From positions 1 through 5,693 of the forward strand of contig JAFACP010000403.1 in NCBI GenBank assembly GCA_023425455.1: a stretch of DNA of 5,693 bases, in the 5' to 3' direction. Positions 1 through 5,435 of the stretch are shown one piece after another. The stretch is from Pseudomonadota bacterium. Lineage in GTDB: Bacteria > Pseudomonadota > Gammaproteobacteria > Enterobacterales > Enterobacteriaceae. Under the pieces are notes generated by a model. That model had not been told where the DNA came from, did no database searches, and saw only the letters and a list, made by a program, of their open reading frames with translations. The position numbers and the translations under genes are program-made. Each line of letters opens with the position of its first letter. Position 1 is the stretch's first letter.

Positions 1-17
1 CTAATACTCCGCGCCAT
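1..17. promoter_or_regulatory. maoS: possible maoS site, target of the MaoP Ori-macrodomain system
   Basis: The first 17 bases, CTAATACTCCGCGCCAT, match the maoS sequence as I remember it from E. coli work on the MaoP/maoS system. That system needs one short DNA site close to maoP to hold the Ori region of the chromosome as a macrodomain. The position, 35 bases upstream of the maoP start codon, agrees with the published location next to maoP. The match is from memory and was not checked. The same stretch also resembles a promoter core, an A/T-rich hexamer followed by a GC-rich discriminator-like tract (CCGCGCC), so site and maoP promoter may overlap. The upstream -35 region lies outside the window. 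Confidence 0.5.
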
Positions 18-51
18 AAATAGCTCGGCCAAAGAATTAGGAGCGTGTAGG

Positions 52-390
52 ATGGCGGAAAGCTTTACGACGACCAATCGTTTTTTCGACAATAAAAATT
101 ATCCACGCGGGTTCTCTCGTCACGGCGATTTCACCATCAAAGAGGCTCAATTACTTGAGCGCCATGGTTATGCCTTTAACGAGTTAGATCTGGGTAAACG
201 TGAGCCTGCAACCGAAGACGAGAAACAGTTTGTCTCTGTTTGCCGTGGTGAGCGTGAACCACAGTCTGAAGCGGAACGTGTATGGATCAAGTACATGGCG
301 CGTATTAAGCGTCCTAAGCGTTTCCATACCTTGTCTGGTGGTAAACCGCAAATGGAAGGCGCGGAAGATTACACAGAGTCAGATGATTAA
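52..390 (+). CDS. maoP: MaoP (YifE), Ori macrodomain organising protein, DUF413 family
   Basis: This is a complete 112-residue protein that aligns end to end with E. coli MaoP/YifE as I remember it, with scattered substitutions. In E. coli, MaoP acts with the maoS site to organise the Ori region into a macrodomain and limit its contact with distant DNA. The N-terminal family motif runs from about residue 10 to 40 ([17 protein letters not shown], then an EAQLLERHG helix). Residues 50-66 and 68-84 look like two copies of one unit, each starting REP and followed by an acidic helix. A basic patch RIKRPKR at 84-90 could contact DNA, and the tail is acidic. No signal peptide or membrane segment is present, so it should be cytoplasmic or nucleoid-associated. 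The start is supported by an AGGAG at 39-43, 8 bases before the ATG. The gene stands alone, ends in a terminator and converges on yifB. Confidence 0.95.
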   Translation: MAESFTTTNRFFDNKNYPRGFSRHGDFTIKEAQLLERHGYAFNELDLGKREPATEDEKQFVSVCRGEREPQSEAERVWIKYMARIKRPKRFHTLSGGKPQMEGAEDYTESDD

Positions 391-393
391 TAT

Positions 394-419
394 AAAAAAG
401 GGGCTTCGGCCCTTTTTTT
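394..419. terminator. bidirectional intrinsic terminator between maoP and yifB
   Basis: GGGC (401-404) and GCCC (409-412) form a stem closed by a TTCG tetraloop (405-408). A G-T pair (400/413) and six A-T pairs (394-399 with 414-419) can extend it. The hairpin is therefore preceded by an A-run and followed by a T-run, so it can end transcripts on both strands: maoP from the left and yifB from the right. The maoP stop codon is 3 bases upstream. The last two bases of the T-run are part of the yifB stop codon (418-420), so the yifB transcript terminates immediately after its coding end. Confidence 0.9.
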
Positions 420-1938
420 ATGCCAGCATTTTTTGCAGATGAAGTAATAAGCGGTCAATCGCACGGTAGCTCAATGCTTCCTGCAGATGGTGTCTTGCAA
501 TATCGGGCTCTCCCTGAACGTCGGCAATTGTACGAGCAACTTTCAGCAAGCGTTGCCACGCACGAATGGAGAGGCCAAAGCGTACCAGCGTCTCCTCCAG
601 CCAGCATGCGTCATCATCCCGCAGACGGCAAAACTGCCGAATCTCCGTATTATCCAGACAGGCGTTCAGCTTGTGCTGACGTTCATATTGCCTCGCCCGG
701 GCAAGACTGACCCGCTCACGCACGCTGGCAGTATTCTCCCCCCTTCGACTGGCCTGACTGAGCAGTCCCGGCGGAGGGAGAGGAATTTCCAGAGATAAGT
801 CAAAACGGTCAAGGAACGGACCAGACAGTTTCCCCAGGTAGCGAAGCGTCTGTTCAGGTGTACACCGGTTATGCGTACCCCGATAGTGTCCGGTAGGACT
901 CGGATTCATCGCGGCGATAAGCTGGAATCGCGCGGGATAACTGATTTTAGCCCGGGTGCGGGAAATATGAATCTGTCCAGATTCAATTGGTTCCCGGAGC
1001 GCATCGAGAACGCGTCGTTCGAACTCGGGTAATTCGTCGAGAAATAAGATCCCGTTGTGTGCCAGTGAGATCTCTCCTGGCTGGGGAATTGACCCTCCTC
1101 CAACCATTGCACTCAGGGACGCGCTATGATGCGGCGAGCGGAAGGGCCGGCGTCGCCACTGCTTTTGCAATGAAACCGTATGGCCGAGGCTATAGATAGC
1201 AGCACTCTCCAGCGCTTCGTGATTATTCAGTGGCGGGAGCAAACCATTTAATCTGCTCGCCAGCATAGTTTTACCTGTACCGGGTGGACCAATTAATAAC
1301 AGGTTATGTCCGCCGGCTGCGGTAATCTCTAGCGCCCGCTTCCCCTGTTCCTGGCCAATAATGTCGCTAAGATCTTCTGGTGTCTCCCACTCTCTGTCAC
1401 CGGGTTCTTCAGGTTCGGCCAGCGCATGCCGGCCTTCCAGATAAGCGCATACCTCCTGCAAATGCTGCGCGATCAGACATCCTTTCTCAGCAATAAGGCT
1501 CACCTCTGGTGCATTCTCGTGGGAGACAATAATTTGCCTCCCGGCACGTAAGGCTTCCATCGCTCCAGAGATGGCGCCAGGAACGCCTCTTAGTGCGCCC
1601 GTAAGCGCCAGTTCACCAATGAACTCGTACGAGCCCAGCATCGTTGCTTTGAGCTGCTCAGAGGCAGCGAGAAGCGCTATGGCGATAGGTAAATCATATC
1701 GCCCACCCTCTTTCGGTAAATCTGCGGGAGCAAGATTGATGGTAATTTTCTTTGCGGGAAAGGCATAACCGCTATTGATAATGGCGCTGCGAACGCGATC
1801 CCGGGCTTCTCGTACCGTCGTTTCCGGCAATCCAACCAGCGTGAGCCCGGGAAGCCCATTACTTAAATGGACCTCTACCGAGATCAGGGGGGCATTCACC
1901 CCAAGTGCGGCACGGGTATATACAACCGACAATGACAT
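418..1938 (-). CDS. yifB: YifB, ComM-like AAA+ ATPase (Mg-chelatase-related)
   Basis: The 506-residue protein matches the E. coli YifB length and domain order. An N-terminal ChlI/Lon-protease-like fold domain spans about residues 18-140 and includes PADLPKEGGRYDLPIA at 71-86. The AAA+ Mg-chelatase-type ATPase spans about 190-395, with Walker A GPPGTGKT at 217-224, Walker B ILFLDE at 297-302, sensor-1 region AAMNPSPTG at 342-350 and FLDRFDLSLE at 375-384. A C-terminal lid domain at about 405-505 carries a sensor-2-like Arg in LSIRAW. The homologue ComM is a hexameric helicase that drives branch migration during natural transformation in Vibrio and Haemophilus; the role in enteric bacteria is not settled. 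The ATG at 1938 is chosen over an in-frame GTG at 1944 because AGGAGG (1949-1944 on this strand) lies 5 bases upstream and the GTG would overlap it. The linker at about 172-190 is acidic and appears variable. No operon partner is present. Confidence 0.94.
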   Translation of the reverse strand: MSLSVVYTRAALGVNAPLISVEVHLSNGLPGLTLVGLPETTVREARDRVRSAIINSGYAFPAKKITINLAPADLPKEGGRYDLPIAIALLAASEQLKATMLGSYEFIGELALTGALRGVPGAISGAMEALRAGRQIIVSHENAPEVSLIAEKGCLIAQHLQEVCAYLEGRHALAEPEEPGDREWETPEDLSDIIGQEQGKRALEITAAGGHNLLLIGPPGTGKTMLASRLNGLLPPLNNHEALESAAIYSLGHTVSLQKQWRRRPFRSPHHSASLSAMVGGGSIPQPGEISLAHNGILFLDELPEFERRVLDALREPIESGQIHISRTRAKISYPARFQLIAAMNPSPTGHYRGTHNRCTPEQTLRYLGKLSGPFLDRFDLSLEIPLPPPGLLSQASRRGENTASVRERVSLARARQYERQHKLNACLDNTEIRQFCRLRDDDACWLEETLVRFGLSIRAWQRLLKVARTIADVQGEPDIARHHLQEALSYRAIDRLLLHLQKMLA

Positions 1939-1941
1939 AAA

Positions 1942-1958
1942 CACCTCCTCATGAGGTG
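1942..1958 (-). promoter_or_regulatory. yifB ribosome binding site inside a short hairpin
   Basis: On the minus strand the bases just before the yifB ATG read CACCTC, a five-base loop ATGAG, then GAGGTG. The two six-base arms (1953-1958 and 1942-1947) are exactly complementary, and the downstream arm covers most of the AGGAGG Shine-Dalgarno sequence at 1944-1949. The upstream arm CACCTC resembles the 16S rRNA anti-Shine-Dalgarno, so in mRNA it could mask the ribosome site. Pairing is seen directly; an effect on translation is inferred, and the stem is short. Confidence 0.5.
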
Positions 1959-2110
1959 ACTATGCCAGCGATGAACGTTGAGTTTTTAGCGTCTTTTCCC
2001 TAATTTACGACGCTCGTTCCCGATTTTTAGCTGCAAAATATAATTGTTGCACACAGGTTGAAGCAGCTTCGCAAACAGCGATAACGCCATGTTCTGACCG
2101 GCAGAGGTAT
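1959..2110. other. non-coding spacer between yifB and the ilv promoter region
   Basis: No convincing gene is visible here. It should hold the yifB promoter, but no good -35/-10 pair stands out on the minus strand; the best -10-like hexamer is TATATT (2042-2037). The overlapping plus-strand hexamer is a perfect TATAAT at 2039-2044 with only a weak -35-like TTCCCG (2017-2022, 16-base spacer). Other structure: an inverted repeat AGCGTC (1988-1993) / GACGCT (2009-2014) with a 15-base spacer, a perfect dyad GAAGC-A-GCTTC (2060-2070), and TTTTTAGC repeated directly at 1983-1990 and 2024-2031. Confidence 0.55.
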
Positions 2111-2211
2111 CTTAAAAAAGTGAGGAAAATTCATTTTCTGTTTTCTTCAAATAAAACAAACACTTTTTATGAAATAGTTTGCGTGCTAAATAAAGCGATC
2201 ATAAATAAATC
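2111..2211 (+). promoter_or_regulatory. AT-rich upstream activating region of the ilv operon (IHF/UP-type)
   Basis: This block is strongly AT-rich with A and T tracts (for example 2114-2119 and 2164-2168), unlike the surrounding DNA. In E. coli the equivalent region upstream of the ilvGMEDA promoter binds IHF about 90 bases before the start point, overlaps a second promoter (ilvPG1) that IHF represses, and contains a duplex-destabilised element. Applying that spacing here puts the IHF site near 2158. I found no strong match to the IHF consensus; TATGAAATAGTTT at 2168-2180 matches with two mismatches. The assignment is by position and composition. Confidence 0.45.
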
Positions 2212-2250
2212 TTGTGTTTGATTGAATAACTGTGATACCTCTTTAGGTAT
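2212..2250 (+). promoter_or_regulatory. probable main ilv operon promoter (ilvPG2-type)
   Basis: A candidate -35 TTGTGT (2212-2217) lies 16 bases before a -10-like GATACC (2234-2239), preceded by TGT as in an extended -10. The predicted start falls near 2246-2251. This fits the known attenuated E. coli leader RNA of about 186 nucleotides, which counted back from the T-tract at 2430-2436 starts at about 2250. The hexamers are weak, as expected for a promoter helped by IHF. An inverted repeat ATACC (2235-2239) / GGTAT (2246-2250) covers the -10 and predicted start. Confidence 0.5.
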
Positions 2251-2282
2251 TCCTTCGAACAAGTTGCAGAAAGAACTGAAAA

Positions 2283-2381
2283 ATGACAGCCCTTCTACGA
2301 GTGATTAGCCTGGTCGTGATTAGCGTGGTGGTGATTATTATCCCACCGTGCGGGGCTGCACTTGGACGAGGAAGGGCTTAA
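2283..2381 (+). CDS. ilvL: IlvL, ilv operon leader peptide (attenuation sensor)
   Basis: This is a 32-codon reading frame whose product starts MTALLRVISLVVISVVVIII. It contains 5 isoleucine, 6 valine and 4 leucine residues, 15 of 32, and nearly matches E. coli IlvL; the penultimate residue is Arg (AGG) where I remember Lys. The peptide itself has no catalytic role. Ribosome progress through the Ile/Val/Leu codons senses the charged tRNA pools. The run GTG-GTG-GTG-ATT-ATT-ATC (2325-2342) lies on the 5' arm and loop of the protector hairpin, and codon 5 is the rare Leu codon CTA. The start is supported by a weak purine-rich AGAAAGA at 2268-2274, 8 bases upstream. The stop codon sits 24 bases before the attenuator stem. 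Confidence 0.96.
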   Translation: MTALLRVISLVVISVVVIIIPPCGAALGRGRA

Positions 2382-2436
2382 AAATCAAGCCTTAACGAAC
2401 TAAGACCCCCGCACCGAAAGGTCCGGGGGTTTTTTT
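2323..2436 (+). terminator. ilv attenuator: protector, antiterminator and terminator stems
   Basis: Terminator: ACCCCCG (2405-2411) pairs with CGGGGGT (2424-2430); after one C-C mismatch, ACC (2413-2415) pairs with GGT (2420-2422) around a GAAA loop, and T-run 2430-2436 follows. Antiterminator: GTGCGGGG (2348-2355) is exactly complementary to CCCCGCAC (2407-2414) and uses the terminator's upstream arm. Protector: GCGTGGTGG (2323-2331) pairs with CCACCGTGC (2343-2351, two G-U pairs) and occupies GTGC of the antiterminator arm. A further hairpin, 2373-2379 with 2387-2393, covers the start of the ilvL stop codon. A ribosome stalled on the Val/Ile codons would open the protector, allow the antiterminator and let transcription into ilvX-ilvG continue. 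Pairings are seen here; the mechanism is established for the E. coli and Salmonella ilv leader. Confidence 0.93.
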
Positions 2437-2470
2437 ATGACTAAAAAACATAAACGAGGAGCAGAGAACT

Positions 2471-2518
2471 ATGAGTAGCACAAAATTCTGTTTCTCCCGA
2501 TTTACGACGGGGAACTAA
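2471..2518 (+). CDS. ilvX: IlvX, 15-residue micro-protein upstream of ilvG
   Basis: A 15-codon frame ([15 protein letters not shown]) lies between the attenuator and ilvG. It corresponds to the annotated 16-residue E. coli IlvX ([16 protein letters not shown] from memory), with the core STKFCFSRF and the ending TGN kept. A good Shine-Dalgarno, AGGAG at 2457-2461, lies 9 bases upstream of the ATG. The stop codon is 2 bases before the ilvG ATG, so translation of ilvX could deliver ribosomes to ilvG, whose own Shine-Dalgarno (GGGG, 2509-2512) is inside ilvX. No function of the peptide itself is known to me; it is too short for a domain assignment. Confidence 0.8.
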   Translation: MSSTKFCFSRFTTGN

Positions 2519-2520
2519 CT

Positions 2521-4167
2521 ATGAATGGGGCACAGTGGGTAGTACATGCGTTGCGCGCGCAGGGAGTCGAAACTGTTTTCGGTTATCCGGGCGGCGCAAT
2601 AATGCCGATTTACGATGCATTGTATGACGGCGGCGTGGAACATCTGTTGTGCCGACACGAGCAGGGCGCGGCAATGGCTGCGATTGGCTATGCACGTGCC
2701 ACGGGTAAAACCGGTGTTTGTATGGCAACGTCAGGTCCGGGAGCGACGAACCTGATTACTGGCCTGGCCGATGCATTGCTCGATTCCGTTCCCGTTGTCG
2801 CGATCACGGGCCAGGTTGCTTCTCCTTTTATCGGGACCGACGCGTTCCAGGAAGTGGATGTGCTCGGTTTGTCGCTGGCATGCACTAAACACAGCTTCCT
2901 GGTGCAGTCTCTGGATGAGCTCCCCGGCGTGATGGCTGAAGCTTTCCTGGTTGCCAGTTCCGGCCGTCCTGGTCCGGTTCTTGTTGATATTCCGAAAGAT
3001 ATTCAGGTTGCTGTTGGCGATCTGGAGCCGCATTTCTCCACCGTTGAAAACGATGCTGTTTTCCCCCATGCCGGGCTGGAAAAGGCGCGTCAGATGTTGG
3101 CGCAGGCACAAAAACCGATGCTCTATATCGGTGGCGGAGTCGGTATGGCTCAGGCGGTCCCCTCGCTTCGTGAATTTATCGCAATGACGCAAATACCCGC
3201 CACCTGTACGCTGAAGGGGCTGGGCGCGGTAACGGCAGACTACCCGTATTATCTGGGCATGCTGGGTATGCACGGCACCAGGGCGGCAAATCTGGCGGTG
3301 CAGGAGTGTGATTTACTGATCGCAGTGGGGGCACGTTTTGACGACCGTGTAACCGGTAAGCTGAACACCTTCGCGCCGAATGCCGAAGTCATCCATATGG
3401 ATATTGATCCCGCCGAAATGAATAAATTGCGTCAGGCGCATGTGGCTCTACAGGGCGATCTGAACGCATTATTACCGGCGTTACAGCAGCCGCTGGACAT
3501 CAATGACTGGCGTAACCATACGGCTGATATGCGCGTGGAATATGCCTGGCGTTATGACCATCCGGGTGAAGCCATCTATGCGCCTCTGCTGTTAAAGCAG
3601 TTGTCTGATCGTAAACCAGCAGACAGCGTAGTGACCACCGACGTGGGCCAGCATCAAATGTGGTCAGCGCAGCACATGACCTACAGCCGTCCGGAAAATT
3701 TCATTACGTCCAGTGGCCTGGGCACGATGGGCTTTGGCCTGCCAGCCGCCGTTGGTGCTCAGGTTGCCCGTCCGAACGATACCGTGATCTGTATTTCCGG
3801 TGACGGCTCTTTCATGATGAACGTTCAGGAGCTTGGCACCGTTAAGCGCAAGCAGTTACCGCTGAAAATTGTGTTACTCGATAACCAGCGTTTAGGCATG
3901 GTTCGTCAGTGGCAACAGCTGTTCTTCCAGGAGCGTTACAGCGAAACAACCCTGACGGACAACCCCGATTTCCTCACACTGGCCAGTGCCTTTGGCATTC
4001 CTGGCCAGCACATCACCCGTAAAGACCAGGTTGAAGCGGCACTCGACACCATGTTGGCAAGCGAAGGGCCTTACCTGCTTCATGTCTCAATCGACGAGCT
4101 TGAGAATGTCTGGCCATTGGTACCACCCGGTGCCAGTAACTCAGAAATGCTGGAGAAATTATCATGA
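2521..4167 (+). CDS. ilvG: Acetohydroxyacid synthase II large (catalytic) subunit IlvG, intact
   Basis: IlvG condenses pyruvate with pyruvate (to 2-acetolactate, for Val/Leu) or with 2-oxobutyrate (to 2-aceto-2-hydroxybutyrate, for Ile), using thiamine diphosphate, Mg2+ and FAD. The frame is 548 residues, the full length of functional E. coli-type IlvG. The N-terminal ThDP PYR domain (about 1-165) has the catalytic Glu at 47 in [10 protein letters not shown]. The central FAD-associated domain spans about 185-325, with M250 and R276 in expected positions. The C-terminal PP domain has the ThDP/Mg motif GDGS at 427-430, with D428 and N455. V375, M403 and W464 are present; W464 is the residue linked to preference for 2-oxobutyrate. 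It overlaps ilvM by 4 bases (ATGA). Isozyme II is typically valine-insensitive. No frameshift is present, unlike K-12. The C-terminal third is almost identical to remembered E. coli, while about 165-185 and 325-345 vary more. Confidence 0.98.
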   Translation: MNGAQWVVHALRAQGVETVFGYPGGAIMPIYDALYDGGVEHLLCRHEQGAAMAAIGYARATGKTGVCMATSGPGATNLITGLADALLDSVPVVAITGQVASPFIGTDAFQEVDVLGLSLACTKHSFLVQSLDELPGVMAEAFLVASSGRPGPVLVDIPKDIQVAVGDLEPHFSTVENDAVFPHAGLEKARQMLAQAQKPMLYIGGGVGMAQAVPSLREFIAMTQIPATCTLKGLGAVTADYPYYLGMLGMHGTRAANLAVQECDLLIAVGARFDDRVTGKLNTFAPNAEVIHMDIDPAEMNKLRQAHVALQGDLNALLPALQQPLDINDWRNHTADMRVEYAWRYDHPGEAIYAPLLLKQLSDRKPADSVVTTDVGQHQMWSAQHMTYSRPENFITSSGLGTMGFGLPAAVGAQVARPNDTVICISGDGSFMMNVQELGTVKRKQLPLKIVLLDNQRLGMVRQWQQLFFQERYSETTLTDNPDFLTLASAFGIPGQHITRKDQVEAALDTMLASEGPYLLHVSIDELENVWPLVPPGASNSEMLEKLS

Positions 4168-4427
4168 TGCAACATCAGGTCGCCGTACAGGCTCGCTTTA
4201 ACCCGGAAACATTAGAGCGCGTTTTGCGAGTGGTTCGCCACCGTGGTTTTCAGATTTGTTCTATGAATATGGAGACAGCCACTGACGCGCAGAATATCAA
4301 TATCGAATTAACCGTTGCCAGTCCGCGGTCGGTCGACTTACTGTTTACCCAGTTAAATAAACTGGTAGACGTTGCACATGTTGCCATCTGCCAGAGCACA
4401 ACCACATCACAACAAATTCGCGCATAA
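4164..4427 (+). CDS. ilvM: Acetohydroxyacid synthase II small (regulatory) subunit IlvM
   Basis: This 87-residue protein matches E. coli IlvM in length and almost throughout in sequence. It is a single ACT domain: the first strand is at residues 3-10, then the helix [15 protein letters not shown] (15-29), and strands around 32-36 and 45-51 ([12 protein letters not shown]). Such subunits bind and activate the catalytic subunit; in AHAS II the small subunit is needed for stability and activity. Its ATG lies inside the ilvG end (ATGA overlap at 4164-4167). No separate strong Shine-Dalgarno is obvious beyond a purine stretch in the last ilvG codons, so translation is probably coupled to ilvG and the two subunits made in ratio. 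The C-terminal [11 protein letters not shown] tail is polar and likely flexible. Confidence 0.97.
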   Translation: MMQHQVAVQARFNPETLERVLRVVRHRGFQICSMNMETATDAQNINIELTVASPRSVDLLFTQLNKLVDVAHVAICQSTTTSQQIRA

Positions 4428-4445
4428 GCGTGACAGGACGAGAAA

Positions 4446-5375
4446 ATGACGACGAAAAAAGCTGATTACATTTGGTTCAATGGTGAGATGGTTCGTTGGG
4501 AGGACGCAAAAGTCCACGTGATGTCCCATGCGTTGCACTACGGTACGTCTGTTTTTGAAGGCATCCGTTGCTACGACTCTCACAAAGGGCCAGTGGTGTT
4601 CCGTCACCGTGAACATATGCAGCGTCTGCATGACTCAGCCAAAATTTATCGTTTTCCGGTTTCTCAGAGCGTTGATGAGCTGATGGAAGCGTGCCGCGAG
4701 GTCCTTCGTAAGAACAACCTGACCAGCGCGTACATTCGCCCACTGGTATTTGTTGGCGATGTAGGTATGGGCGTTAACCCGCCTGCAGGCTATAACACTG
4801 ATGTGATCATTGCTGCGTTCCCGTGGGGCGCCTATCTGGGCGCGGAAGCGCTGGAGCAGGGGATCGACGCAATGGTTTCTTCGTGGAACCGCGCTGCACC
4901 TAATACGATCCCGACCGCTGCAAAAGCGGGTGGTAACTATCTCTCTTCTCTGCTGGTCGGTAGCGAAGCACGTCGTCATGGCTATCAGGAAGGTATTGCT
5001 CTGGATGTGAATGGATACATCTCTGAAGGTGCAGGTGAGAATCTGTTTGAAGTGAAAGATGGGGTACTGTTCACACCGCCATTTACCTCATCCGCGCTGC
5101 CAGGTATCACCCGTGATGCCATTATCAAGCTGGCGAAAGATCTGGGTATCGACGTTCGTGAGCAGGTTCTGTCCCGCGAATCTCTGTATCTGGCCGATGA
5201 AGTGTTCATGTCCGGCACCGCTGCTGAGATCACCCCAGTACGCAGCGTCGACGGTATTCAGGTAGGTGAAGGTCGCTGCGGCCCGGTCACCAAACGTATT
5301 CAGCAAGCATTCTTTGGCCTCTTCACCGGTGAAACCGAAGATAAATGGGGCTGGTTGGATCAGGTTAATCACTAA
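4446..5375 (+). CDS. ilvE: Branched-chain amino acid aminotransferase IlvE
   Basis: IlvE transfers the amino group of glutamate to the 2-oxo acids of isoleucine, valine and leucine; it is a pyridoxal phosphate enzyme of fold type IV and a hexamer in E. coli. The frame is 309 residues, the E. coli length, with only a few differences. The PLP lysine is K160 in TAAKAGGNY. E194 in SEGAGEN should contact the cofactor ring, and the phosphate-binding SGT at 256-258 is followed by AAEITPV. The substrate-side motif GTSVFEGIRCY lies at 33-43. The start has an AGGA at 4435-4438, 7 bases upstream, and the gap after ilvM is 18 bases. The preceding genes supply its substrates through IlvC (elsewhere) and IlvD (next gene). 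Codon use is like the rest of the operon. Confidence 0.98.
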   Translation: MTTKKADYIWFNGEMVRWEDAKVHVMSHALHYGTSVFEGIRCYDSHKGPVVFRHREHMQRLHDSAKIYRFPVSQSVDELMEACREVLRKNNLTSAYIRPLVFVGDVGMGVNPPAGYNTDVIIAAFPWGAYLGAEALEQGIDAMVSSWNRAAPNTIPTAAKAGGNYLSSLLVGSEARRHGYQEGIALDVNGYISEGAGENLFEVKDGVLFTPPFTSSALPGITRDAIIKLAKDLGIDVREQVLSRESLYLADEVFMSGTAAEITPVRSVDGIQVGEGRCGPVTKRIQQAFFGLFTGETEDKWGWLDQVNH

Positions 5376-5383
5376 GTATAAAT

Positions 5384-5407
5384 ATGGGGCGGCACGTACC
5401 GTCCCAT
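5384..5407 (+). other. hairpin in the ilvE-ilvD intercistronic gap
   Basis: In the 60-base gap after ilvE, ATGGGGCGG (5384-5392) can pair with CCGTCCCAT (5399-5407) around a six-base loop, giving nine pairs with one G-T. No T-run follows (the next bases are TGACG), so it is not a standard intrinsic terminator. It could protect the upstream ilvG-M-E mRNA from 3' decay or be a processing or pause site. The pairing is visible; the role is inference. Confidence 0.5.
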
Positions 5408-5435
5408 TGACGAGACAGACGGGAGTAAATAAAGC

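Noticed and set aside
420..798. Plus-strand open frames of about 100 codons opposite the yifB 3' end
   Set aside because: They lie antisense to the conserved YifB C-terminal domain and lack good ribosome sites; the first begins immediately after the terminator.
1939..1944. GTG at 1944 as an alternative yifB start, giving 508 residues
   Set aside because: The GTG overlaps the AGGAGG ribosome site, while the ATG at 1938 has ideal spacing and matches the 506-residue E. coli protein.
2058..2074. CRP-S-like (Sxy-dependent) site upstream of yifB, suggested by TCGCA at 2069-2073
   Set aside because: The other half-site (2058-2062, TTGAA) matches poorly, so I cannot support a competence-type promoter element.
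1939..2282. A small RNA or unknown gene in the yifB-ilvL gap
   Set aside because: No reading frame with a ribosome site and no hairpin with a T-run was found there; promoter and upstream activating DNA explain the gap adequately.
2731..3273. A 180-codon open frame on the minus strand inside ilvG
   Set aside because: It is antisense to strongly conserved IlvG codons, its product is rich in Arg, His and Gln without recognisable motifs, and it has no convincing ribosome site. It is a by-product of ilvG codon use.
4168..4445. Internal ilvE promoter within or after ilvM, as described for E. coli
   Set aside because: I could not locate a -10/-35 pair good enough to place it in this sequence.
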